64,000 bases of DNA from Rhizobium sp. WYCCWR10014 (GTDB lineage Bacteria > Pseudomonadota > Alphaproteobacteria > Rhizobiales > Rhizobiaceae): contig NZ_LXFU01000050.1 in NCBI RefSeq assembly GCF_001657485.1, positions 1 through 64,000 of the forward strand, read 5' to 3'. The position numbers and the translations under genes were made by a program. How positions within the stretch are numbered: position 1 is the first letter of the stretch; every line of letters starts with the position of its first letter. The notes below the pieces were generated by a model. That model was not told where the DNA came from. It worked only from the letters and a program-made list of their open reading frames with translations, and did not search any database. Shown here one piece after another: positions 16,212-23,260 of this stretch.

Positions 16212-16828
16212 ACGCGGACATCTTCGAGATAGGTCGTCACTAGGTAGAGGATTGCTTCCGTTCCCGTCATGTTGCGGTAGATATGGGGCACGTCTGCATC
16301 GAAGATGATGGCATCGCCTTCACCCAGAATATGGGGTGCCTGCTTGCCGGCGATGATTTCGACGGTGCCTTGGGCAACGACCAGATTTTCGACCGTTCCA
16401 TGCTGATGGGCATCGGCGCTTTCGGTATGGTGCGGAGCGATCCTGAGCTCGTAGAATTCCACCTTTCTTTCACCTTCGAAGGGGAAAAGAGCCCGGGTCC
16501 GGAAGCGCCCTTCGGAAGAGGCGAGGATCTTCGATCTTGCCCGCGGTACGGCAATGATCGAGGTGTCGCCGCGTTCTGCGATCAGGGCGGCGCAGGGAAT
16601 ACCGAGAGCAAGTGCGATCTTCGAGAGAATGCTCAATGTCGGGCTGCTTTTGCCTGTCTCGATTTGCCCGAGCATCGCACGGCTGACGCCGGCGATCTTT
16701 GCCAACCGGTCCAGGGAGTATCCGCGGCGGGTGCGAATGCGCCGCAAATTCTGTCCTGTCTGAACCGTGATCTCCTCGGCGGTGTCTCTCGCTTCGCCGT
16801 CGGGAAGAAGCGCTTGATCAGACGCCAT
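16208..16828 (-). CDS. XRE-family regulator with C-terminal cupin domain (SutR-like)
   Basis: The 206-residue protein has a helix-turn-helix at about residues 22-77 (LRRIRTRRGYSLDRLAKIAGVSRAMLGQIETG) and a cupin at about 130-195 (HHTESADAHQHGTVENLVVAQG, GEGDAIIFDADVPHIYRN). E. coli SutR, a regulator of sulfur-use genes, has the same two-domain plan. It is the only DNA-binding protein inside the organosulfur island and is therefore the prime candidate for the shared dyad. The start at 16828 overlaps the upstream microprotein stop; an ATG at 16861 is possible. Its stop codon lies within the inverted-repeat element, so the last residues may have been altered by the insertion. Confidence 0.85.
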   Translation of the reverse strand: MASDQALLPDGEARDTAEEITVQTGQNLRRIRTRRGYSLDRLAKIAGVSRAMLGQIETGKSSPTLSILSKIALALGIPCAALIAERGDTSIIAVPRARSKILASSEGRFRTRALFPFEGERKVEFYELRIAPHHTESADAHQHGTVENLVVAQGTVEIIAGKQAPHILGEGDAIIFDADVPHIYRNMTGTEAILYLVTTYLEDVRV

Positions 16829-17003
16829 ATCCCGCAATGCCCATTGCCATGACCGGGACAAAACCCCAATAGGGCACCCACATCAGAACCGGCTGCATCG
16901 CAAAGGATACGGGCGCGGCCGCCTTCAGCGCATCGGGCGCATCTTTGCTGCGCGATTGCCGGTAAGCCTGGAAATCGATGACAACAGCCGTCTGCACTGG
17001 CAT
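16818..17003 (-). CDS. 61-residue microprotein coupled to the XRE-cupin gene
   Basis: A good ribosome site (GCGGGAG, six bases before ATG) and an 11-base overlap with the regulator start support translation. The sequence has a polar N-terminus (VVIDFQAYRQSRSKDAPD) and a hydrophobic tail rich in Trp, Pro and Met (MQPVLMWVPYWGFVPVMAMGIAGYG), perhaps membrane-associated. I do not recognise a family. The coding frame may alternatively act as a leader controlling the regulator. Confidence 0.55.
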   Translation of the reverse strand: MPVQTAVVIDFQAYRQSRSKDAPDALKAAAPVSFAMQPVLMWVPYWGFVPVMAMGIAGYGV

Positions 17004-17021
17004 GAAAAGCTCCCGCTAAAA

Positions 17022-17038
17022 TCTATAAGAAGCGTATA
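17022..17038 (-). promoter_or_regulatory. Organosulfur-regulon half dyad, site E (weak)
   Basis: TCTA-N9-TATA on the plus strand; on the minus strand it contains the half site TTATAGA. It lies 19 bases before the microprotein start, suggesting autoregulation of the XRE-cupin operon. The second half is imperfect. Confidence 0.35.
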
Positions 17039-17372
17039 TTTTCCGCAGAGGAAAGGGCAGGACTTGTCATCCAATCGTTCCGCCGAACCGGAAATCTTAT
17101 ACCAATTATAGTCGACCTTGCGGCAAAGCCATTTATGGCGGGCAGTTTGCAAGAGCTTCTCGCCGGGCTCGCGACATCACGATGGCGCCCGCCTCAGCGT
17201 CTCCAAAAGAAGCCGAACAAGTTCCCTTCCTGCCGTCTTCCCGCACGTGAGGTCGAAGCAGTCGCCGGATCGGCGATCCCTTGTGACGATCGCCATGCAG
17301 CTTATGCGTGCCGGAGCGTCGGCGAACGTTTTTTTCAACCAGGCGAAGAAGGAGAGATGCATGTTCCTTTAA
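17039..17372. other. Divergent promoter region between XRE-cupin operon and FMN reductase operon
   Basis: No supported gene in about 330 bases. The region is flanked by site E on the left and site C on the right, so it carries the promoters of both divergent units. Short open frames inside lack ribosome sites and recognisable content. Confidence 0.5.
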
Positions 17373-17389
17373 TCTATCAATTTTGTAGA
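17373..17389 (+). promoter_or_regulatory. Organosulfur-regulon dyad, site C
   Basis: TCTA-N9-TAGA with centre TCAATTTTG. It ends 34 bases before the FMN reductase start, the same distance as site A from its gene. Confidence 0.55.
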
Positions 17390-17423
17390 CAATAGTTGAG
17401 GCAACGCAAAGAGAGGAAAAACC

Positions 17424-17984
17424 ATGTCAGGTTTCAAACTCGTCGGCATCGCTGGCAGCTTCAACCGTCCATCGAAGACATTGGCACTTGTGCGGCACGT
17501 CGCCGAACGTGCGAGCATTCGCTACGGATTTACGAGCAAGACCTATGATCTGCATGATGTCGGTCCGTCACTGGGCAGCGCCTTGTGGCGCAAGGATCTC
17601 GACGCGCAGGCCAGGCATGTCGTCGACGAGATCGTGCAGGCCGATGCCCTGATCATCGGCTCGCCGACCTACAAGGGCTCATATCCCGGCCATTTCAAGC
17701 ACCTCATCGACCTGATCGACCCCCACGAACTTCGGGGCAAGCCGATCATCATCACGGCGACCGGCGGCGGTGACCGGCATGCGTTGATGGTCGAGCATCA
17801 GCTTCGGCCGCTGTTTGGTTTTTTCATGGCCCATACCTTACCGACCGCCGTCTATGCGTCCGACCGCGATTTCACAGACTATGCGGTTTCATCCGACGCG
17901 CTTTTGGCCCGCATCAACGAAGTGATCGGCGAATTGGCGGCCTTCTTTCCGGGCGCAAACCCGGCCCTGGCGGCAGCCGAGTAA
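17424..17984 (+). CDS. NAD(P)H-dependent FMN reductase (MsuE/SsuE-like)
   Basis: A 186-residue flavodoxin-fold reductase: VGIAGSFNRPSKTLALVRHV (about 7-26), ALIIGSPTYKGSYPGHFKHLIDLI (about 74-97) and GKPIIITATGGGDRHALMVEHQLRPLFGFF (about 104-133) match MsuE/SsuE. It would supply reduced FMN to the LLM monooxygenases of the island, none of which has its own reductase nearby in the 4-13 kb cluster. Dyad site C precedes it. It leads a chain of small genes ending in a ChaC homologue. Confidence 0.9.
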   Translation: MSGFKLVGIAGSFNRPSKTLALVRHVAERASIRYGFTSKTYDLHDVGPSLGSALWRKDLDAQARHVVDEIVQADALIIGSPTYKGSYPGHFKHLIDLIDPHELRGKPIIITATGGGDRHALMVEHQLRPLFGFFMAHTLPTAVYASDRDFTDYAVSSDALLARINEVIGELAAFFPGANPALAAAE

Positions 17985-17995
17985 GGATCGTCGCG

Positions 17996-18193
17996 ATGGC
18001 TCGATCTCAGGAAGCGACGATCACCGATGCGGAAAGGCCGGGGCCAAGCGAGCAATTGTGGAGCGTCTTCGAATTCGCCCGACGATATCGTCTCGCCAAA
18101 CGCGAGGAGAACCGCCTGCTGATGCTCTACGGACCAACGGCATCGCTTCACGTTCTTCTCGCCAATGCACAACGTCATTCGCTGATTTCCTAA
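17996..18193 (+). CDS. 65-residue hypothetical protein
   Basis: It starts 11 bases after the FMN reductase stop. The middle (LWSVFEFARRYRLAKREENRLLMLYG, about 21-46) reads as an amphipathic basic helix. I recognise no family. Its position in a tightly spaced run of small genes supports expression. Confidence 0.6.
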   Translation: MARSQEATITDAERPGPSEQLWSVFEFARRYRLAKREENRLLMLYGPTASLHVLLANAQRHSLIS

Positions 18194-18226
18194 CCGAAGA
18201 ATACCGGTCCCTGACAGGAGGTTCGC

Positions 18227-18403
18227 ATGAAGCTTGATTTTCAGTTCTGGCTGAAGCTTTCGATCGGCCGGTTCCTCGCCCTCAAGCCCCCCGCTGCACG
18301 GGAGCCTGTGAACGGATTGTTCGCGCGGGACGACGATCGCGACCGGTCCGCTCGCGAATACGAACTCCATTATTGGGGCACCATGCCCGGCCTTTGGTAT
18401 TGA
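18227..18403 (+). CDS. 58-residue microprotein
   Basis: An excellent AGGAGG site lies five bases before the ATG. The protein begins MKLDFQFWLKLSIGRFLALK (amphipathic helix), has an acidic-basic middle (FARDDDRDRSAREYE) and ends YWGTMPGLWY. The YWG/Pro/Trp tail recalls the tail of the microprotein at 16818-17003. It is too short for most gene finders. Function unknown. Confidence 0.6.
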   Translation: MKLDFQFWLKLSIGRFLALKPPAAREPVNGLFARDDDRDRSAREYELHYWGTMPGLWY

Positions 18404-18416
18404 GGAGAACGGTGTG

Positions 18417-18566
18417 ATGGCGATTGTCGTTGAGACCGACCTGCGTCGGCACGGTGCGAGAAGAGCGGAAGGCAGCGTCATGTCGCATTTCAGACATGCG
18501 GCCGGAATCTGCACGATCGTCAGCTCCTTCACATTCCTGTTCGCCCTGGTGATCGGGTGGATCTGA
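18417..18566 (+). CDS. 49-residue single-span membrane microprotein
   Basis: A GAGGAG ribosome site overlaps the end of the preceding gene. Residues about 29-49 (AGICTIVSSFTFLFALVIGWI) form one hydrophobic span at the C-terminus after a basic N-terminus. The stop overlaps the next ATG (TGATG). No family recognised. Confidence 0.55.
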   Translation: MAIVVETDLRRHGARRAEGSVMSHFRHAAGICTIVSSFTFLFALVIGWI

Positions 18567-18640
18567 TGAGTGATGTCCGATGTTTGCTCCCGTTGGGAAA
18601 AAGACCGGCGCGCAGCTTCAGAGAGGGTGCCGTCAGATGA
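18566..18640 (+). CDS. 24-residue ORF linking two genes
   Basis: It begins in the stop codon of the preceding gene and ends in an ATGA overlap with the hydrolase start. It may be a translated peptide or only a bridge that keeps ribosomes moving into the hydrolase gene. Nothing is recognisable in its sequence. Confidence 0.3.
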   Translation: MSDVRCLLPLGKRPARSFREGAVR

Positions 18641-19218
18641 TCGACGTACTTATTCTTCCCGGGCTTTTCGGCTCGGGAGAAGGGCATTGGCAACAGCACT
18701 GGCTGCAGGATCAGCCAGGCAGTCGTTGCGTCGTTCAGGACGACTGGGATCATCCGAACCTTGACAACTGGCTGCTGCGATTGGAAGGCGCGCTTGAAGA
18801 GGCCGGCGAGGCCTATCTGGTCGCCCATAGTCTCGGATGCCTGCTTGCCGCCCGCTTGGCCGGGCGAAGTGTTGCGCGGCACGTCAAAGGAGCATTGCTC
18901 GTTGCTCCATGCGATCTGCCGGCCACGGAAAACCTGCATCCGGGGCATGTCTCGTTTGGTGGCATGCCGACGGCGCCTTTGCCTTTTCCAAGCATCGTCG
19001 TCGGCAGCATGAACGATGCCTACATGACGGTCGATCGGTTGACCCTGTTTGGCCGCTTGTGGAACGCCGAGACCAGGAATATCGGCCTTGCCGGGCACAT
19101 CAATGTCGCCAGCGGCTTTGGCCGCTGGCGCAACGGCTACCGATTGCTCGAGGGCTTGAAGACGCAAACGCGCGGTCGAAGGCATGTCGTTTCCATGCCG
19201 CCGGCTTTTGCCATGTGA
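18637..19218 (+). CDS. RBBP9/YdeN-family alpha/beta hydrolase
   Basis: A 193-residue small serine hydrolase: ILPGLFGSGEGHWQQHW (about 6-22), nucleophile elbow AHSLGC (about 66-71), and the family string SFGGMPTAPLPFPSIVVGSMNDAYM. The conserved His is in GHINVASGFGRW. RBBP9-like hydrolases cleave small peptides or esters. Start chosen at 18637 because it overlaps the preceding stop (ATGA). Translational coupling to the microprotein chain is evident. Confidence 0.8.
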   Translation: MIDVLILPGLFGSGEGHWQQHWLQDQPGSRCVVQDDWDHPNLDNWLLRLEGALEEAGEAYLVAHSLGCLLAARLAGRSVARHVKGALLVAPCDLPATENLHPGHVSFGGMPTAPLPFPSIVVGSMNDAYMTVDRLTLFGRLWNAETRNIGLAGHINVASGFGRWRNGYRLLEGLKTQTRGRRHVVSMPPAFAM

Positions 19219-19229
19219 GACAGAGTGGA

Positions 19230-19538
19230 ATGTCCGATATTGTCACCGATCTGTTGCGCCTTAGCGAAGATCCGAATGCCGATCCAAGAACCAGGCGCCG
19301 CCAAACCATGGAGCGGCTGGTACAGACGCTGCTTGCCATGGCCGATGCCGAAATCGGACCGGGAGATGCGCAGCATCGCCATTCGATCCTCCATCTGACG
19401 ACGATCATCCGCGAGATGACGGAAAGGATCGCAGAGGCCGATGATGTGACGTTTTCGGCAATCGTCAGGGAGGCTGCGATGCTGATACGCAGCCTGCAGC
19501 AACGCCAGGCCGATGCGGCCAGATTTACGGTGCATTGA
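19230..19538 (+). CDS. 102-residue hypothetical helical protein
   Basis: A GAGTGG sequence precedes the ATG. The protein is predicted by eye to be nearly all helical, with charged repeats (RRRQTMERLVQTLLAMAD, TTIIREMTERIAEADD) and no membrane span. It lies 11 bases after the hydrolase and three bases before the ChaC gene. Function unknown. Confidence 0.6.
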   Translation: MSDIVTDLLRLSEDPNADPRTRRRQTMERLVQTLLAMADAEIGPGDAQHRHSILHLTTIIREMTERIAEADDVTFSAIVREAAMLIRSLQQRQADAARFTVH

Positions 19539-19541
19539 CAC

Positions 19542-20309
19542 ATGATGGATATCCGGGAGCATAAGCCGGTGACGGTCCTGGGAAGCAATCTTTTGATGAC
19601 CGGATCAAGGATGGCTCTGACGGACGAGCTCGTATCGCTGAGCCTTCGGCCCGCGGTCGATGTCGGCCCCGAGCCACACCGAACACCGCTGACCGAAGCG
19701 GAGGTGGAGATGCTCGCCAACCGGCTTCTCCAGGAGTCTACCGGTGCGCCGCTTTGGATCTTCGCCTATGGATCATTGATATGGAAGCCGGACTTCGATG
19801 CCGTCGAATCGCAGCATGGCGCTACAAGAGGGTGGCATCGCTCCTTCTGCCTGCAGATGACCCGCTGGCGGGGAACGCGGGCCCAGCCGGGTCTGATGAT
19901 GGCACTCGACCGCGGTGGACGTTGCAACGGCATCGTCTTCAGGCTTGCCGATGATGATCGCCTTGGCCAGATTCGGCGGTTGATCCGCCGTGAAGTCGGC
20001 ACGATCGAAGACGCTGCGACAGTTCGCTGGATCCCTGTCGCGACCGTACATGGGCTCGTGCGCGCGCTGGTCTTTTGGGCTGGCCCGAAGGGTGAGCGCG
20101 TTTCCCGCAAATTGCCGCTGGAGACGGTGGCGCAGGTGCTTGCGAGAGCCTGCGGACACATGGGTTCTTGCGCCGAATATCTGTATCTGACGGTGAAACA
20201 TCTGGAAGAACGCGGCATCCGGGACCGCAATTTATGGCGGCTTCAGAAGCTGGTCGCGGACGAGCTCGTCGCCATACACGGGTTGAACGCGGCGGCGGGA
20301 AGCCATTGA
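19542..20309 (+). CDS. ChaC-like glutathione-specific gamma-glutamylcyclotransferase
   Basis: A 255-residue protein with the cyclotransferase signature FAYGSLIWKPDF (about 73-84) and family strings GWHRSFCLQMTRWRGT (about 97-112) and GHMGSCAEYLYLTV. ChaC breaks glutathione into 5-oxoproline and Cys-Gly, so it returns cysteine from glutathione. The N-terminal 60 residues are longer than in minimal homologues; internal ATGs exist. It closes the operon led by the FMN reductase and converges with tauC. Confidence 0.85.
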   Translation: MMDIREHKPVTVLGSNLLMTGSRMALTDELVSLSLRPAVDVGPEPHRTPLTEAEVEMLANRLLQESTGAPLWIFAYGSLIWKPDFDAVESQHGATRGWHRSFCLQMTRWRGTRAQPGLMMALDRGGRCNGIVFRLADDDRLGQIRRLIRREVGTIEDAATVRWIPVATVHGLVRALVFWAGPKGERVSRKLPLETVAQVLARACGHMGSCAEYLYLTVKHLEERGIRDRNLWRLQKLVADELVAIHGLNAAAGSH

Positions 20310-20333
20310 ATATGGCTACCTGCCGCCATCTGG

Positions 20334-21188
20334 TCAGAGCTTGCCCTTCCAGGGCACGAGGAACGCCTCCAGAAAACGAATGGCGGCCGAGAAGGTGAAC
20401 GCGCAGATGGCGATGATGCCGATGCCGACGAAGACGACGTCGGTCGCCAGGAACTGCGAAGCCGACATGATCATGAAACCGATCCCGCGCGTGGAGGCGA
20501 TCAATTCAGCCGCAACCAGCGTGCCCCAACCGACACCGAGCGCAATCCGAATGCCGGTGAGAATCTCGGGCAGGGCGGACGGCAGGACGATATCAAGGAA
20601 GAGCTGCAGCCGGCTTGCGCCCAGCGAACGCGCGGCATTGACGCGCTCGATCGGCAGGGAACGAACGCCGGCCTGGGCCGAAAGGCAGATCGGTGCAAAC
20701 ATCGCAAGCACCAGCAGCGTAATTTTCGACGTCTCGCCGATGCCAAGCCAGATGATCATCAGCGGCAGGTAGGAGAGCGGCGGAAGCGGCCAGTAGAACT
20801 CGATCGGCGCGTCGAGCACCCCTTTTGCCCAGCGGTTCAGGCCCATGAGCAATCCGAGCGGAATGCCGGCCGAAATGGCAATGAAGGCTGCGACCACGAT
20901 GCGGAACAGGCTCGCAAAAACATGCTCGGACAGCGACGCTCCGGCGTAACCGTCGCGATAGATGGCGCCGATCTGTGTCAGCACCTCGTCCGGACGCGGC
21001 AGAAACAAGTGTGGGACGACACCGAGCGCCGATACCAGCCACCACAGCAGCAGTATGGCCAGCGCCGTGGCAATGCTGATGGCCACCGTCGATTTCTCGC
21101 CGGCGCCGAAGCTTGCCATCTTTACCAGCTTGACCTGGCGGTCCTCTCTCCCCGCCGCAATCGGCGGGGACTGCACTATATCGCTCAT
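20334..21188 (-). CDS. tauC: Taurine/sulfonate-type ABC transporter permease
   Basis: A 284-residue inner-membrane permease of the SsuC/TauC group with about six spans and the EAA loop RVNAARSLGASRLQLFLDIVLPSALPEILTG (about 181-211), followed by RIALGVGWGTLVAAELI. It overlaps the ATPase gene by four bases (ATGA). Third gene of tauABC. Confidence 0.88.
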   Translation of the reverse strand: MSDIVQSPPIAAGREDRQVKLVKMASFGAGEKSTVAISIATALAILLLWWLVSALGVVPHLFLPRPDEVLTQIGAIYRDGYAGASLSEHVFASLFRIVVAAFIAISAGIPLGLLMGLNRWAKGVLDAPIEFYWPLPPLSYLPLMIIWLGIGETSKITLLVLAMFAPICLSAQAGVRSLPIERVNAARSLGASRLQLFLDIVLPSALPEILTGIRIALGVGWGTLVAAELIASTRGIGFMIMSASQFLATDVVFVGIGIIAICAFTFSAAIRFLEAFLVPWKGKL

Positions 21189-21973
21189 GCGGCGCTCCTG
21201 AGGTCTTCGGTGCTGTGCAGAATGGCGCGGATCTCCTCGCGCAGCTCGGCAAATTGCGGCGACGCCTTGATCGATCGGGCGTCGCCGGTCTCTGCGAAGC
21301 GGCGAACGAAATCCAGGTCGAAGCGTGCCACGACGCGTCCCGGTCGAGGTGACATGACCAGGACCTGGGTGCCCAGGAACAAGGCCTCTTCGATCGAGTG
21401 CGTGATGAAGAAAACCTTCTTTGCCGTTTTATCCCAGATGGAAACCAGCAGTTCCTGCATCTGCTCGCGCGTCAGGCTGTCGAGCGCGCCGAACGGCTCG
21501 TCCATCAGCAGGATGTCGGGATTTGTCGCCAGAGCCCGTGCGATGCCGACACGCTGCCGCATGCCGCCCGACAGCTCGTAGGGAAAAGCGCCAGCGAATT
21601 CGTCGAGACCGACGAGACGGAGAAGCTCCAGGGCGCGCGCTTCGCGCTCCTTGCGCTTGACCCCGGCGAATTTCAAACCGAGCGCGACATTCTCGACAAC
21701 CGATTTCCAGAGCAGCAGCGAGTCCTTCTGGAAGACGACGCCACGGTCTGCGCCGGGTCGTTCGACCGCGCGGCCATCAAGCGTGATCCGGCCATCCGAA
21801 AGCGGAAGGAAACCGGCAATCGCGTTGAGGAGGGTTGATTTTCCGCATCCCGACGCCCCGAGTGCGACGACGAAGCCTCGTTCGGGAATATCGAAGGAAA
21901 CGCGATCGAGCGCGTGAACGGTGCGTCCGTCGCGGGCTGCGAAGAAAACGCTGGCGTGATCGACTTTAAGCAT
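21185..21973 (-). CDS. tauB: Taurine/sulfonate-type ABC transporter ATPase
   Basis: A 262-residue ATPase with Walker A GASGCGKST (about 38-46), LSGGMRQR signature and Walker B ILLMDEPFGALDSLT. The TauB/SsuB hallmark FVRRFAETGDARS and ITHSIEEALFLGTQVLVMSPRPGRV is present. It powers uptake through the TauC-like permease encoded next. Confidence 0.9.
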   Translation of the reverse strand: MLKVDHASVFFAARDGRTVHALDRVSFDIPERGFVVALGASGCGKSTLLNAIAGFLPLSDGRITLDGRAVERPGADRGVVFQKDSLLLWKSVVENVALGLKFAGVKRKEREARALELLRLVGLDEFAGAFPYELSGGMRQRVGIARALATNPDILLMDEPFGALDSLTREQMQELLVSIWDKTAKKVFFITHSIEEALFLGTQVLVMSPRPGRVVARFDLDFVRRFAETGDARSIKASPQFAELREEIRAILHSTEDLRSAA

Positions 21974-22029
21974 ATTGCCGCTCGCAAGTTCGACGCCGGC
22001 GCGGCAAGCCGCGCCGGCGCTGGGGAGGA

Positions 22030-23043
22030 TCAGTTGCTGACGCCGGTGACGGCATCTGCAGTGACGAAGGCGCCGTAATTCGCCAGCACGTCGGAAACCT
22101 TGCCCTGTTCCTTCAGGAACGATGCCGTGTCCTTGAGGATCTTGCCGGCACCCGCCTTTTCGCCGCCGCCGAGCCAGGCATCCGATGCCTGGACCTCAGG
22201 CGTCAGAAGCGTGAGGTTCTTCAGGGCCGATGCCTGCTGGTCGGCTGTTCCGCCGAGAAGCTTGGCGAGTGACTTGGCGTTGTCGCTATCGGGACCCCAG
22301 GCGGATTTGTCCGAGGCGAAGGATGCGTAGTATTTGTTGATGACCGAAGCGAAGCCCTTCAGAAAGTCCGGGTTGTCGGCGGCAAACGTCGAGGTCGCAA
22401 CCCATGCCGAGAATGTCGGCGCACCCTTGTCTGCCACCTCTTTGGAGGTCACCAGGACCTTCCCGTTTTTCTTCAATTCGGTCAGCGCCGGATCCCAGAC
22501 GAAGCCGCCATCGATGTCGCCGCGGTTATAGCTCGCGACGATCTCTGGCTGGGGGATGGCGAAGACCTGAACGTCCTTTTCGGTCAGGCCCAGCGATTTG
22601 ATGAGCGCCAGGAGCTGATAGTGGTCCGTGGATACCGGCGCGGCCGCAAGCTTCTTGCCCTTCAGGTCATTCAGGCTTTCGATGCCCGAACCATTGCGGA
22701 CAACGAGAGCCTCGTCGATGCCCGAGATGGAGGCGAGGTAAAAGGCCTTGACCTCGAGCCCGCGCGATACCGCAGCCGCAAACGGGCTGGAGCCGACATA
22801 GCCGACCTGGACGTCGCCGGAGGCAATCGCCGCAAAGATTTCGGCGCCCGAGTTAAACCTGCGGAAGTCGATCTCGTATCCCGTCTCCTTGGCGAATTCG
22901 CCATTGGCGATCGCCACGGACGACGGCAAGGCGTCGGTTTGATAGGCGACGACGACCTTCTTGTCCGCCGCTTCGGCGACAACAGCCGTTGCAAGAGTGC
23001 CGACGCCGACGGCGATTGCGGCAACCAAATTCTTGAAATTCAT
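22030..23043 (-). CDS. tauA: Taurine-type ABC transporter substrate-binding protein
   Basis: A 337-residue secreted binding protein (signal peptide LVAAIAVGVGTLATAVVAEA, about 6-25) with TauA features: VAYQTDALPSSVAIANGEFAKETGYEIDFRRFNSG and GDVQVGYVGSSPFAAAVSRG. TauA homologues bind taurine and other aliphatic sulfonates. Dyad site D lies 91 bases upstream. No tauD, xsc or ssuD gene is present in the window, so the imported sulfonate may be attacked by one of the LLM enzymes or by genes elsewhere. Confidence 0.88.
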   Translation of the reverse strand: MNFKNLVAAIAVGVGTLATAVVAEAADKKVVVAYQTDALPSSVAIANGEFAKETGYEIDFRRFNSGAEIFAAIASGDVQVGYVGSSPFAAAVSRGLEVKAFYLASISGIDEALVVRNGSGIESLNDLKGKKLAAAPVSTDHYQLLALIKSLGLTEKDVQVFAIPQPEIVASYNRGDIDGGFVWDPALTELKKNGKVLVTSKEVADKGAPTFSAWVATSTFAADNPDFLKGFASVINKYYASFASDKSAWGPDSDNAKSLAKLLGGTADQQASALKNLTLLTPEVQASDAWLGGGEKAGAGKILKDTASFLKEQGKVSDVLANYGAFVTADAVTGVSN

Positions 23044-23133
23044 CTTGAGCCCCTTTGTTCAGGGCCGCATGGCCCTTGATCTCACCCTCAAAAGCGTAAT
23101 GGTTGGGAAGGGGCTAGCGGGAGAAATAACAAA

Positions 23134-23152
23134 CTATATTTATAGACTATAG
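23134..23152 (+). promoter_or_regulatory. Organosulfur-regulon site D
   Basis: CTATA-N9-TATAG is a 5-9-5 dyad; within it, 23139-23149 (TTTATAGACTA) matches site A at all 11 positions. It lies between tauA (minus) and the YdhS-like gene (plus) and could serve both. Confidence 0.5.
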
Positions 23153-23260
23153 AGATAATTGTTTTCATGATTCTACCGCTCGTGCGATCAGCAGGGATCG
23201 GTGAGCGACACGGCGCTTGAATGACGAAATGTCTCGATGACGTTCTGAGCTTCAGGGAGA

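Noticed and set aside
17118..17395. Two overlapping plus-strand ORFs of about 85 codons before the FMN reductase
   Set aside because: No ribosome site, no recognisable content, and they cover the regulatory dyad.
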